Origin: Sphingomonas turrisvirgatae
GTDB lineage: Bacteria; Pseudomonadota; Alphaproteobacteria; Sphingomonadales; Sphingomonadaceae
Direction: 5' to 3'
Length of the DNA: 64,000 nt
Assembly: GCF_001721295.1 (NCBI RefSeq)
Contig: NZ_MDDS01000075.1
Location: 62,001 to 126,000 of the forward strand
A model generated the notes under the pieces. That model saw only the letters and a list, made by a program, of their open reading frames with translations. It searched no databases and was not told where the DNA came from. Both the position numbers and the translations under genes were made by a program. This document shows, piece after piece, positions 7,375 through 15,808 of this stretch (position 1 is the stretch's first letter; every line of letters begins with the position of its first letter).

Positions 7375-7847
7375 GCTGGCTGCACGGGGCGTGCGGGCGT
7401 GAGGCCCGCCGCCTCGATACCGGCTGCCGCGCAGGCGGCGTCATCCGTCGGCTTGCCACCCGAAACCCCCACACCACCCAGCAGCACGCCGGCGGTCGTA
7501 TAGATCGGCACCCCGCCCTGCATGGCCGCGACATTGGGCACGCCGGGCGGCGGCGGGGTGGCCGCGAAATCGGCCGTCGCCCGCCCGAACTTGGCGGCGG
7601 CGTTCGCCTTCCACTGCGCGATCTCGCCGCCGGCCATCGACACGCCGTCCATATGCGCCAGCGTCACCGGCATGGCGCGCGCGTCCAGCACCACCAGCGT
7701 CATCTTCATGCCCCGCGCCTGCGCCCATTTGACGCAGGTGTCGCGGATCGTCGCGGCGCTGGCATAATCCAGCGCCGGTCGCGCGGTCTGCGCCTGCACC
7801 GGCTGCGCCAGAACAAGCGCCAAGGTCGCCGCGATCACATGGTTCAT
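7368..7847 (-). CDS. GlcG/HbpS-like heme-binding family protein, exported
   Basis: A 159-residue protein with a Sec signal peptide (MNHVIAATLALVLAQPVQAQ), so it is likely periplasmic. The mature part follows the GlcG/HbpS fold: MTLVVLDARAMPVTLAHMDG, then AAAKFGRATADF, PNVAAMQGGVPIYTTAGVLLGGVGVSGG and a C-terminal DDAACAAAGIEA. Members bind heme or act near alcohol and glycolate oxidation systems, though their chemistry is poorly known. The start was put at the ATG with GGAGA seven bases upstream; a longer frame begins 24 bases earlier. It follows the cytochrome c gene at 34 bases, so the two probably form a periplasmic electron-transfer operon that could serve the PQQ dehydrogenase. Confidence 0.8.
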   Translation of the reverse strand: MNHVIAATLALVLAQPVQAQTARPALDYASAATIRDTCVKWAQARGMKMTLVVLDARAMPVTLAHMDGVSMAGGEIAQWKANAAAKFGRATADFAATPPPPGVPNVAAMQGGVPIYTTAGVLLGGVGVSGGKPTDDAACAAAGIEAAGLTPARPVQPAQ

Positions 7848-7881
7848 CGAATATCTCCGCATGCTGGCCACGCCGGTCGGC

Positions 7882-8274
7882 CTAGTTCAACGCGAGCAGG
7901 TAATCGACGATCTGCTTGCGCTTCTGTGCATCGGCGACGGGCGGCGCCATCATCTTGGTACCAGGCACGACTGCCTTGGGATCCTTGATGAACGCATCGA
8001 GACCAGCCCGATCCCATTTCTTGCGCGCAGCCTTCATCGCCGGGGAATAGCTGTAGTCCGGCTTGGCACCGGCGACCTTGCCGGCGATGCCATAGAGATT
8101 GGGCCCGATGCCCGACTTCCCCGCCGGATCAACGCTGTGGCACGCCTTGCACTGAGCGAAAGCGGGTGGCTGAGCGGCGGCCGCCGGCTCAGGCGCGTTG
8201 CCGGTCGCCGGCGCGGCAATCCCGATAAGCGGCAACCCTGCCGCGATTGCTGTGGCGATGACGATACGCAACAC
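7882..8274 (-). CDS. small class I cytochrome c, exported
   Basis: A 130-residue protein with an N-terminal signal peptide (MLRIVIATAIAAGLPLIGIA) followed by an Ala/Pro-rich linker. The heme site is CKACH near residue 42 and the probable axial Met is in GTKMMAP near residue 108. The layout is that of a cytochrome c of the c2/c550 type, periplasmic. The start GTG 8274 has GGGAGAGG well placed upstream; an ATG two bases upstream is in another frame. It leads the GlcG-like gene. It could carry electrons from the PQQ alcohol dehydrogenase at 26042 or from an aldehyde oxidation step. This partnership is inference. Confidence 0.88.
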   Translation of the reverse strand: MLRIVIATAIAAGLPLIGIAAPATGNAPEPAAAAQPPAFAQCKACHSVDPAGKSGIGPNLYGIAGKVAGAKPDYSYSPAMKAARKKWDRAGLDAFIKDPKAVVPGTKMMAPPVADAQKRKQIVDYLLALN

Positions 8275-8433
8275 ATGCCTCTCCCGAATTGGATGGAACA
8301 GAGTGTGCGACGCTCCAACCTGGCAGACAAGCGAAAAATCGCATATTGACGAACCTTATTAGATATCAACATACGTCCGTGCCGGCTGGTTCTATCCATG
8401 CGATCACCCACCGGCCAGCTTCAGGAGAATGGG

Positions 8434-9327
8434 ATGCCGCCGTCATCGATCCAGCTTTTCGACGCTCATGCCCATTTTTTTACCAATGACATCGAACGTT
8501 ATCCGGTCGATGTGACCGGCGCGCGCGAGACGCCCGAAGCATTGATGGAACGGCTGAACCGCGATCCTTCGACGGCGGCGCGCGTGCTGTCGCTATGGGA
8601 CGAATGCGGCGTCACCGGCGGGGCGGCGGTACAGTACAATACGGTGTACAAGACCGATAACAGCTACACGCTGGATGTCGCGGACGCGCATCCCGATCGC
8701 GTAGCAGCCGTCCTCATCCTGCGCGCGAACGAGGCAGGCGCGCCCGCGCTGCTCGACACGCTTGCCGGATCGCGCAACGTGAGCGGACTGCGGCTGTTCG
8801 GCTATCCGGATGCCGACGGCAATTACCCGTGGCTGGATTCGCCGGCGGCGCTTGCGACATGGGATGTCGCCGCCGCGCATGGACTGGCCATGGTCGTGAT
8901 GTACGCGCCCGGCAAGCCGTCGCACGCGGCACTGCGCCGCATCATCGCGCTCGCCCGCCGCTACCCGCAGACGGTGATCGCGCTCGATCATTGCGGCTGG
9001 CCCGGGGTGGAACAGGGCGATGCTGGCACGATCGGCGCCGAACATCTCGAACTGGTCGATGTGCCCAACATCCACTTCAAGTTCACGCAGATCAATTTCA
9101 ACCGCTTCGCCGAAACGGGGATCGATGCCGCGGCGTTCGTGAAGCGCCTGGTCGACACGTACGGCGCGGCGCGCGTGATGTGGGGGTCCGATTACGGCAA
9201 CACGCAAAACAGCTATGCCGAAATGGTTGAGCAGGCGATTGCGGCGACGGCGCTGCTGGACGATGCCGATCGCGCGGCCGTGCTGCACGACAATGGCGCC
9301 CGACTGTTCGGAGGCAAGCGCGGATGA
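8434..9327 (+). CDS. amidohydrolase family protein (TIM-barrel metal-dependent hydrolase), first of pair
   Basis: A 297-residue protein of the amidohydrolase-2 family. The metal HxH motif is in LFDAHAHFF at about residue 10, with later candidates in VIALDHCGWPG and VMWGSDYG (metal Asp). The family contains lactonases and non-oxidative decarboxylases of aromatic pathways, such as LigI-type 2-pyrone-4,6-dicarboxylate lactonase and gamma-resorcylate decarboxylase. The start ATG follows AGGAG by six bases; an ATG 36 bases earlier has no such site. The end overlaps the next amidohydrolase by four bases. The divergent gap of 159 bases to the cytochrome gene must hold both promoters. Substrate not assignable. 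Confidence 0.83.
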   Translation: MPPSSIQLFDAHAHFFTNDIERYPVDVTGARETPEALMERLNRDPSTAARVLSLWDECGVTGGAAVQYNTVYKTDNSYTLDVADAHPDRVAAVLILRANEAGAPALLDTLAGSRNVSGLRLFGYPDADGNYPWLDSPAALATWDVAAAHGLAMVVMYAPGKPSHAALRRIIALARRYPQTVIALDHCGWPGVEQGDAGTIGAEHLELVDVPNIHFKFTQINFNRFAETGIDAAAFVKRLVDTYGAARVMWGSDYGNTQNSYAEMVEQAIAATALLDDADRAAVLHDNGARLFGGKRG

Positions 9328-10127
9328 CCGACATGCCGCAAGCGCCGGTGGTCGACGCGCACGCGCATATCTTCACGCGCGCCATGCCGTTTACCGACAC
9401 GGCCTGGACCCGGCCGGATTACGACTATCCGGTCGAAGCTTATCTGGCCGACCTGGATGTGCATGGTGTCAGCTTCGGCGTGGTGACGGCGGCGAGCCTG
9501 TTCGGCGAGTATAACGACTATACGCTGGCGGCATTGGCGCAGCACAAGCGGCTGCGCGCGACGGTGATGCTCGACCCCGATACGAGCGCGTCGGAACTGG
9601 CTTCGCTGCGCGCGCAGGGCGTGTGCGGCGTTCGCTTCCAGATCCCGCTGACGGCTGCGCTGCCGGATCTGACCGGCTATCGCTTCCGCCGGTTCGTGAC
9701 CCGCCTGGCCGATGCCGGCATGCATCTTGAGCTCAACCTCAGCGGGCCGCAGCTGGCGCAGATGTTGCCCGCACTGGCAGACCACCCCATTCCGGTGGTG
9801 GTCGATCACTTCGGCCTGCTGCGCAGCGAGGGCGAGATGGCGGGCGCCGGCTTTACGGCGATGTTGCGCTCGATCGCGCTCGGTCGCACCTTCGTCAAGA
9901 TCTCGGCCGGGTTCCGCCTGCCCGCCGATCGCCTGGAAAGCTATGCCGCGCGCTTGCTGGCCGAAGCGGGTGCGGAGCGGCTCTTCTGGGGCAGCGACGC
10001 GCCCTATGTCGGGGCGGAGGACCGCGTGTCCTATGCCGACACGCTCCAGACGCTCTACCGCATCATTCCCGACGCACGCGTGCGCCGGCGGATGTCCGAC
10101 GCGGCGCTGCGCTTCTACTTCTTCTAG
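9324..10127 (+). CDS. amidohydrolase family protein, second of pair
   Basis: A 267-residue TIM-barrel hydrolase related to the preceding gene. It has VVDAHAHIF (HxH metal motif) near residue 10, VVVDHFG near residue 150 and LFWGSDAPY near residue 222 with the metal Asp. Its size and motif spacing resemble the LigI-type 2-pyrone-4,6-dicarboxylate lactonase group, but no closer assignment is safe. It is coupled to the first amidohydrolase by ATGA. Adjacent non-identical amidohydrolases suggest either a heteromer or two consecutive hydrolytic or decarboxylating steps. It ends 40 bases from the convergent aldehyde dehydrogenase, with a strong hairpin between. Confidence 0.83.
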   Translation: MTDMPQAPVVDAHAHIFTRAMPFTDTAWTRPDYDYPVEAYLADLDVHGVSFGVVTAASLFGEYNDYTLAALAQHKRLRATVMLDPDTSASELASLRAQGVCGVRFQIPLTAALPDLTGYRFRRFVTRLADAGMHLELNLSGPQLAQMLPALADHPIPVVVDHFGLLRSEGEMAGAGFTAMLRSIALGRTFVKISAGFRLPADRLESYAARLLAEAGAERLFWGSDAPYVGAEDRVSYADTLQTLYRIIPDARVRRRMSDAALRFYFF

Positions 10128-10143
10128 GCCAGGGCCGTACGCG

Positions 10144-10163
10144 GCGCCGCCCGTCGGCGGCGC
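10144..10163. terminator. hairpin between convergent amidohydrolase and aldehyde dehydrogenase genes
   Basis: GCGCCGCC (10144-10151) and GGCGGCGC (10156-10163) form a perfect 8-bp GC stem with the four-base loop CGTC. It lies between two convergent stops at 10127 and 10168 and could terminate both transcripts. There is no long T run on either side, so it would be a weak or Rho-assisted terminator. Confidence 0.5.
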
Positions 10164-10167
10164 TTGC

Positions 10168-11586
10168 TCAATCCAGCGGGACGGCGTTGATGACCTGGGC
10201 CTGGGTATATTCCTCCAGCCCCTCCTGCCCCATCTCGGTCCCCATGCCCGACTGACGCCAGCCACGAAACGGAATGCGCGGATCGAGCGAGGTCAACTGG
10301 TTGACCCAAACGGTGCCGCTGGCGACTCGCTTGGCAACCGCCGTCGCCCTTGCCACGTCGCGGCCCCACACGCTGCCGGCCAGGCCATAGTCGGTCGCAT
10401 TCACGCGATCGATCAACTCGTCGATGTCGTCGTATTTCAGAACCGGCAGGACCGGCCCGAACTGCTCCTCCCGCACCAACTCCGCCTCGTCCGGAATATC
10501 GCGCACGATCGTCGGCGGGATGAAGTATCCCGGCCGGTCGAGCGGCGGACCGCCCGCGATGATCCGCCCCTCGCCACCGCTTGCCTCGATCAGCGCCGCG
10601 ACCTTGTCGAACTGCTGACGATTCTGCACGGGGCCGATCTGTGCGCCCTGGTTCGCGCCATCATCGATCACCATCGCTTCCGCCAGTCGAGCCAGCTCGT
10701 CGCAGAATTCGTCGTAGATCGCCGAAGGCACATAGGTCCGTTTGACCGCAAAGCAGATCTGGCCGGCGTTGCGCATCGCCCCGTCGAATATCTTTGCCGC
10801 GACCGATGCGGGTTCGACGTCGTCCAGCACGATCGCGGCGTCGTTGCCGCCCAGCTCCAGCGTGACGCGCTTCAGCGTCTGCGCTGCGGTCGCCATCACG
10901 CGCTTGCCCGTGGCGGTCGATCCGGTGAAGGCGATCTTCGCCACGTCGGGATGCCCGGTCAGGATGGGTCCCAGCTCGTTCTCGTCGCAGATGACGTTGA
11001 GCACCCCGGGCGGCAGGATTTTCTGGCACAATTCGCCGAACAGACAGGTGGTGAGCGGCGTTGTCGGCGCGGGCTTGCACACCATCGTGTTGCCCGCGAC
11101 CAGCGCCGGCCCGACCTTGTTGACGAGCAGGACGAGCGGGAAGTTCCACGCGGTGATCGCAGCGACCACACCCAATGGCACGCGATGTTCGATGACGCGG
11201 TTCGTGCCATCGTCCCGCAGCACCTTGGGTTCGATCGTCATGGTGGAAAAAGCGCGCAGCACGAATGCGGAACCTCGGATTTCGCGCGCGGCCTGATCCA
11301 GCGGCTTGCCCTGTTCGGCGGTCAGCAGCGCGGCGAATTCATCGACTCGCGCCTCGAGCGCGTCGGCGATTTGCGCGACCAGCGTAGCGCGCTCCCCGGC
11401 CGGCGTGGCCGCCCAGGCCGGAAAGGCACGCCCCGCTGCTGCGACGGCCTGATCCAGCAGCGTTTCGTCAGCTTTCGGACAATCGGCAAAGGGCTGCGCG
11501 GTTGCCGGGTTGATGACCGGGAAGGTCGACACACCGGGACGCAACACGCCGTCGATCAGCAGGTGGAAGCCGCGCGCCTCGCTCAT
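10168..11586 (-). CDS. NAD(P)-dependent aldehyde dehydrogenase
   Basis: A 472-residue aldehyde dehydrogenase of the broad ALDH superfamily, oxidising an aldehyde to its acid. The oxyanion Asn is in ITAWNFPL, the general base Glu in LELGGND, and the catalytic Cys in GQICFAVKR. NAD-binding FTGSTATGKR and the C-terminal FRGWRQSGMG block are also present, so the protein looks complete and active. It is the last gene of a minus-strand operon with the cupin and the DUF6282-type hydrolase, each overlapping the next by four bases. It may oxidise an aldehyde released by those two. Which aldehyde is not clear, and a second dehydrogenase sits at 21118. Confidence 0.92.
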   Translation of the reverse strand: MSEARGFHLLIDGVLRPGVSTFPVINPATAQPFADCPKADETLLDQAVAAAGRAFPAWAATPAGERATLVAQIADALEARVDEFAALLTAEQGKPLDQAAREIRGSAFVLRAFSTMTIEPKVLRDDGTNRVIEHRVPLGVVAAITAWNFPLVLLVNKVGPALVAGNTMVCKPAPTTPLTTCLFGELCQKILPPGVLNVICDENELGPILTGHPDVAKIAFTGSTATGKRVMATAAQTLKRVTLELGGNDAAIVLDDVEPASVAAKIFDGAMRNAGQICFAVKRTYVPSAIYDEFCDELARLAEAMVIDDGANQGAQIGPVQNRQQFDKVAALIEASGGEGRIIAGGPPLDRPGYFIPPTIVRDIPDEAELVREEQFGPVLPVLKYDDIDELIDRVNATDYGLAGSVWGRDVARATAVAKRVASGTVWVNQLTSLDPRIPFRGWRQSGMGTEMGQEGLEEYTQAQVINAVPLD

Positions 11587-12503
11587 GCAATCGCCTGCAA
11601 TTCCGGCGCGACGATGGCGCCTGGCTGGTCCAGCCCCATCAGCTTGCTCGCATTGCCGCCGATCATCGCGCGGATATCGTCGTCGCCATAGTCGAGGTCG
11701 ATCAGCATCTGGATGACATAGCGCAGTCCCTCGACCGGCGTCGGGTTGCCGACCTGGCCCAGGTCCGATCCGATGATGGTGTTGGGCACGCCGCCGGCCT
11801 CGATGCACATTTTCAGGCTGTCGTGGCTGTAATTGCGCCCCTGCACGCCCGCCCACATGCAGCAGCTATGCTCCAGATAGGCGCCCATCTTGGCAAGCTC
11901 GGCCATGTCGGGCGGCGTGCAGCCGATCAGGAAGGTGGGGTGGTTGACCAGCAACCGCGTGATACCGCGCTTCTTGGCCTCGGTGAACAAGGGCCAGATC
12001 TCGCTGATGTGGAGATGACCGGCCGACAGCACCGCATCATATTCCGCGATCAGGTCGAGGACCGGCAGCACCTCGTCCCTGATGCGCCCGCGTTCGTCGA
12101 CGACGGTCAGCATCGTGGGTGCAAGCATCTTGTCCTTGGTCGGCAGGAACTGCTGGCGATGCGAATGGCGGATATGGTTGGCGGCCGAGAAGGTGGGCAT
12201 CCACACCAGCCGCGCACCCAGCTTGAAGCCATGCTCGACGGCATAAGGATTGATCCCCCCCGTCGTATTGTTGCACGGAACGCCGGTCAGCAGCTTGATC
12301 TGCCCGGGCATGATCTCGTCCAGCAGCGCCGCGACGGGCGTGACCGAATAATAATGATCCTTGAACAGGATCGCGCGCAGCCCCGCTGCCTCGCCTTCCT
12401 TGATCGCCTCGACATGGTTCAGCCGGCGCGGCATGACCGATGGGCCGCTGTGGCAATGCAGGTCGATCGCGCCTTTCAGCAGATCAGTGATCCGGTCGCT
12501 CAT
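11583..12503 (-). CDS. DUF6282-type amidohydrolase-like protein
   Basis: A 306-residue protein that starts like a metal-dependent hydrolase: IDLHCHSGPSV near residue 13 gives an HxH pair, and later LSAGHLHISE, LLVNHPTFL and IIGSDLGQ supply further His and Asp candidates for a TIM-barrel metal centre. Overall it matches the pattern of the DUF6282 family, whose reactions are not established as far as I know. It sits between the cupin gene (four-base overlap at its start) and the aldehyde dehydrogenase (four-base overlap at its end). It is thus the third amidohydrolase-type protein within 4 kb. Hydrolysis or decarboxylation of a pathway intermediate is the reasonable guess. Confidence 0.78.
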   Translation of the reverse strand: MSDRITDLLKGAIDLHCHSGPSVMPRRLNHVEAIKEGEAAGLRAILFKDHYYSVTPVAALLDEIMPGQIKLLTGVPCNNTTGGINPYAVEHGFKLGARLVWMPTFSAANHIRHSHRQQFLPTKDKMLAPTMLTVVDERGRIRDEVLPVLDLIAEYDAVLSAGHLHISEIWPLFTEAKKRGITRLLVNHPTFLIGCTPPDMAELAKMGAYLEHSCCMWAGVQGRNYSHDSLKMCIEAGGVPNTIIGSDLGQVGNPTPVEGLRYVIQMLIDLDYGDDDIRAMIGGNASKLMGLDQPGAIVAPELQAIA

Positions 12504-13417
12504 TGCGCTTCATCCTTGGGTTGAGGCATCGGGTAATCGTCCGCGTTCAGCACCCAGCCGGGCTTGGCCGAAAAATCGAAACGCGGCGGGCAAAAGGTGT
12601 CGAGCAGGCGATTGAGCCCCTCCGACACGCCTTGCGACGTATGCGTCGACGGCGGCGGGATCACGGCAAGCGAAGGGGCAGCGATCCGTTCGTGATCGTC
12701 GTCGATCCACTGCGTGGAGTCGCTGATCCACGGCCAGCGCAGATGGTGGATATAATCGCCGTCGAGCGCGATCGAATATTGTTCGAAATCGTCGTGATGA
12801 TGCGGCGACAGGTTGTCGGCGGCGCGGGGACCGACCCGGCCATCGCCGAAATTCACCATGATCGTCGAACCGCGGTAGATGCGGCCGAACCGTCCCTGCT
12901 CGGGTGCGACATTGCCGGAATAGACCCGCACCTTTCGCTCGCCCACCGGATCGGGCCACGCTTCGAACGGCGCGACATTGGGGTCCGGTTCGGCATAGGC
13001 GTCCGCGTTGCTGCATTGCGCCGCCAGGTCTTCCGAGCGGACCGTGAACAGCCGCAGGATACGGCCGCCCTTAACCACCGTGACCTTGCTGTCGCCGGGC
13101 GGCACAAAGGCGATGCTCTTGTCGCTAGCCGTCACCGTGCCTTCGGGGATTTCGATCTCGACCTCGACGCCGTCTTCGGTCAGCACGACCGCATATTCGT
13201 CGACCTGCCCGCGCCGCTCGAACACGGCACCCGGCTGGACCTCGCTATAGGCGACGATCAGCGTCTGCCCTCGCGCCAGCCAGGTTCGCGCCGACGCCGT
13301 CTCCTGCTGCGGCGGCGTGTCGTAAAAGGCCGCATAGCTCGCCCGCTTGAACGCGGTCGGCGCCGGCTTGCCGGACTTGGGGGCGAGCGTCGCCCTGAGA
13401 TCGTTGCGCCCGTACAT
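12500..13417 (-). CDS. bicupin protein, possible metal-dependent oxygenase or isomerase
   Basis: A 305-residue protein with two cupin-like halves. The second half carries a good metal motif: SPHHHDDFEQYSIAL at about residue 215 and a later His in PPPSTHTSQGV. The first half (about residues 30-130) keeps the fold but has a poorer motif. No signal peptide is seen. The start is the ATG at 13417 with GGGAGGG five bases upstream; the open frame runs on for 82 codons into the promoter region without a site. It is the first gene of the operon cupin, DUF6282-type hydrolase, aldehyde dehydrogenase. Cupins of this type in catabolic islands can be ring-cleaving dioxygenases, and no classic ring-cleavage dioxygenase is seen elsewhere in the window, but nothing here proves that role. 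Confidence 0.72.
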   Translation of the reverse strand: MYGRNDLRATLAPKSGKPAPTAFKRASYAAFYDTPPQQETASARTWLARGQTLIVAYSEVQPGAVFERRGQVDEYAVVLTEDGVEVEIEIPEGTVTASDKSIAFVPPGDSKVTVVKGGRILRLFTVRSEDLAAQCSNADAYAEPDPNVAPFEAWPDPVGERKVRVYSGNVAPEQGRFGRIYRGSTIMVNFGDGRVGPRAADNLSPHHHDDFEQYSIALDGDYIHHLRWPWISDSTQWIDDDHERIAAPSLAVIPPPSTHTSQGVSEGLNRLLDTFCPPRFDFSAKPGWVLNADDYPMPQPKDEAQ

Positions 13418-13509
13418 CGGCCCTCCCTCGGCCGCGGAACAGTTGCGGCATTTCGTCCAACTTAATTGCCCGGCAAAGCTCGCGTCTAATTCCTTGTCAT
13501 CGAACCAAT

Positions 13510-13526
13510 GATGCCGCGACGGCATC
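13510..13526. promoter_or_regulatory. 17-bp dyad in the divergent cupin / acyl-CoA ligase region
   Basis: GATGCCG-CGA-CGGCATC is a perfect 7-bp inverted repeat with a 3-base spacer, placed 93 bases upstream of the cupin ATG and about 125 bases upstream of the ligase start. The 232-base gap also ends with CTGATATAGGTCGAGCG at 13622-13638, a looser version of the motif at 2688 and 5962. A transcription factor site for both divergent operons is likely, but unproven. Confidence 0.45.
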
Positions 13527-13649
13527 GATCGGCGCGTAACGAACCCATATCGTGATCCTATCGTAAGACCCCAAAATAAGCATTGGACCCATTGCCGAAC
13601 CGCGCCAAGATAGCAGGCAAGCTGATATAGGTCGAGCGGGAGGGTGACG

Positions 13650-15794
13650 TTGTCGCAGAGCATCGAGGTACGCCTGGACGAGGGTGGGCGCGAACGGGCT
13701 GAAACGCCGCGGCTCGGCTTGTCACGGCTGCTTCAGCCGCGCTCGATCGCGATTGCCGGCGCGTCTCCGGACGGTGCAACGATGGGCGGCGTCATCCTCG
13801 CCAATTGCGAGCGATTCGGCTTTGCCGGCGATCTGCACCTCATCAGCCCGACGCGCAGCGAGATTGGCGGGCGGCCTTGCGTCACCTCGGTCGATGCCTT
13901 GCCGGACGGCGTCGATGCGCTGGTCCTCAACGTGCCGCGCGCGGCGATCCTGCCGGCCGTCCAGGCGGCAGCGCGCAAGGGCGTGGGCGGCATCATTGTC
14001 TTCGCCTCGGGCTTTGCCGAAGCGGGGGATGAAGGCCGCCGCGACCAGGATGAAATCGCCGCCATCTGCCGCGCGGCAGGCATGGCGCTGATGGGCCCGA
14101 ACTGCATGGGCTATGTCAACTATGCCGGCGGCATGGCGCTGACGTTCGAACCGGCGCACCCTCAGCCGCTCGGCACCCGCCGCAGCGTCGCAGTGGTCGC
14201 GCAGAGCGGCGCGATGGCCTCCAGCATCCGCGCGGCGATGCAGGGGCGCGGTATCGCCGTCGCGTTGCAGGCGGCAACCGGGAACGAAGCCGTGGTCCGC
14301 GCCGCCGACATGATCGACCAGATCGTGACCGACGGTCAGGCGGCCGCCATCGCCCTGTATATCGAACAGATCCGCGACCCCCTCGCCTTTCTCGCCGCCG
14401 CCCGCCGCGCGCGGGAAGCCGGCATCCCGGTCGTCGTGCTGCACCCGGGGCGCAGCAAGCGCGGCCAGGAAGCGGCGCAGTCGCACACCGGCGCGATGGT
14501 CGGCGACTATGCGTTGATGCGCGTCGCGGTCGAGAATGAAGCGGTCGTGATGGTCGACACAATGGACGAATTGTTCGACACCGTTGCGATCCTCCACCGT
14601 TTTCCGCGGCCGGTGACGGGCGAACTCGGGGTTGTCACGAACTCGGGCGCGCTGCGCGGCACGGCGTTCGACTTTGCCGAGGATATCGGCCTGCCGATCG
14701 CTCAGGTGAGCCCCCAGACGCTCGAGCGCCTCGCCGCGCTGCTGCCCGCCGGCATGGAGATCGACAACCCGCTGGATGTCGGCACCACCGGCTTTGCCAA
14801 GGCGGACATTTTCGGCCTGTCGACCGCCGCCATGCTCGCCGATCCGGCCGTCGGCGGCGTGCTGCTGCCGATGGCGGGCGGCGGCCCGTCGCAACAGCGC
14901 GCCAAGGCCGAGGCGATCATTCCCGAAGCGCTCGCCTCGGACAAGCCGGTGGTCGTGGCGATCACCGGGGATAGCTCGACGCTCGATCCCGATTTCCTGG
15001 CGGCGATGCGCGACAGCGAAACCCCGCTGTTCCGTTCGCCCGAGCGAGCGATGCGCGCGTTCGGCGCCGCGCGGCGTTATGCCCGCGCGCTGGCCAGCGT
15101 CGCCGATCGCGCGCCTGCTGCCGGCTCCCTGTCCGGCTGGGCGACGGCGGGCGTCAAACCGGAATATGTCGGCAAGCAGTTCCTGCGCGAGATCGGCGTG
15201 CGCGTGCCGCATGGCGAATTGGTGGTCAGCGCCGATGCGGCCGTCGCCGCCGCCGCCGAAATCGGCTTCCCCGTCGTTCTCAAGGTGCAGGCCGAGCAGC
15301 TCAGCCACAAGAGCGACATCGGCGGCGTCATGCTGAACCTGCGCGACGAGGCGGCGGTGCGTGCCGGATGGGATTCGCTGATGCGCAACATCGGCGATGC
15401 ACCGATCGACGGCGTGCTGGTCGAACAGATGTCGGCGCCGGGCTTGGAGATGGTGGTCGGCGCCCGGCACCATCCCGAATGGGGCGCATCGGTCATGGTC
15501 GGCTTGGGCGGCGTGCTGATCGAGGCGCTGGACGCCGCCGAACTGCTGCCCGCCGACATCTCACACGCCCGCGCGGTCGAACGCATCCGCAACCTGCGCG
15601 GGGCAAAGCTGCTCGGCGAATTCCGCGGCCGGCCGGCGCGCGACGTGGATGCCGTGGCCGACGTGGTGGTCAAGGTCGGCGCTGCCATGCGCGCCGGCAT
15701 CGGCATCGAGGAAATCGACATCAACCCGCTGATGGTGATGGCCGTGGGCGAAGGCGCGATCGCGCTCGACGCCCTGATCGTCACTGCCGCATGA
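13650..15794 (+). CDS. acyl-CoA synthetase, NDP-forming (feruloyl-CoA synthetase / acetate-CoA ligase family)
   Basis: A protein of about 714 residues with the domain order of the ADP-forming acyl-CoA synthetase superfamily: a CoA-binding Rossmann domain (SIAIAGASPDG, about residues 30-150), two succinyl-CoA-ligase-like domains (QSHTGAMVGDY carries the phosphohistidine-type His; LGVVTNSGALRG), and a C-terminal ATP-grasp domain (FPVVLKVQAEQLSHKSDIGGV, EEIDINPL). FerA of Sphingobium, which activates ferulate and other hydroxycinnamates, belongs to this family. The next gene is a hydroxycinnamoyl-CoA hydratase/lyase-like protein, which supports that role. The start is uncertain: TTG 13650 has CGGGAGG at a normal distance, while GTG 13644 abuts the site. 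Confidence 0.88.
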   Translation: MSQSIEVRLDEGGRERAETPRLGLSRLLQPRSIAIAGASPDGATMGGVILANCERFGFAGDLHLISPTRSEIGGRPCVTSVDALPDGVDALVLNVPRAAILPAVQAAARKGVGGIIVFASGFAEAGDEGRRDQDEIAAICRAAGMALMGPNCMGYVNYAGGMALTFEPAHPQPLGTRRSVAVVAQSGAMASSIRAAMQGRGIAVALQAATGNEAVVRAADMIDQIVTDGQAAAIALYIEQIRDPLAFLAAARRAREAGIPVVVLHPGRSKRGQEAAQSHTGAMVGDYALMRVAVENEAVVMVDTMDELFDTVAILHRFPRPVTGELGVVTNSGALRGTAFDFAEDIGLPIAQVSPQTLERLAALLPAGMEIDNPLDVGTTGFAKADIFGLSTAAMLADPAVGGVLLPMAGGGPSQQRAKAEAIIPEALASDKPVVVAITGDSSTLDPDFLAAMRDSETPLFRSPERAMRAFGAARRYARALASVADRAPAAGSLSGWATAGVKPEYVGKQFLREIGVRVPHGELVVSADAAVAAAAEIGFPVVLKVQAEQLSHKSDIGGVMLNLRDEAAVRAGWDSLMRNIGDAPIDGVLVEQMSAPGLEMVVGARHHPEWGASVMVGLGGVLIEALDAAELLPADISHARAVERIRNLRGAKLLGEFRGRPARDVDAVADVVVKVGAAMRAGIGIEEIDINPLMVMAVGEGAIALDALIVTAA

Positions 15795-15808
15795 TCCAAG
15801 GACAGGAA

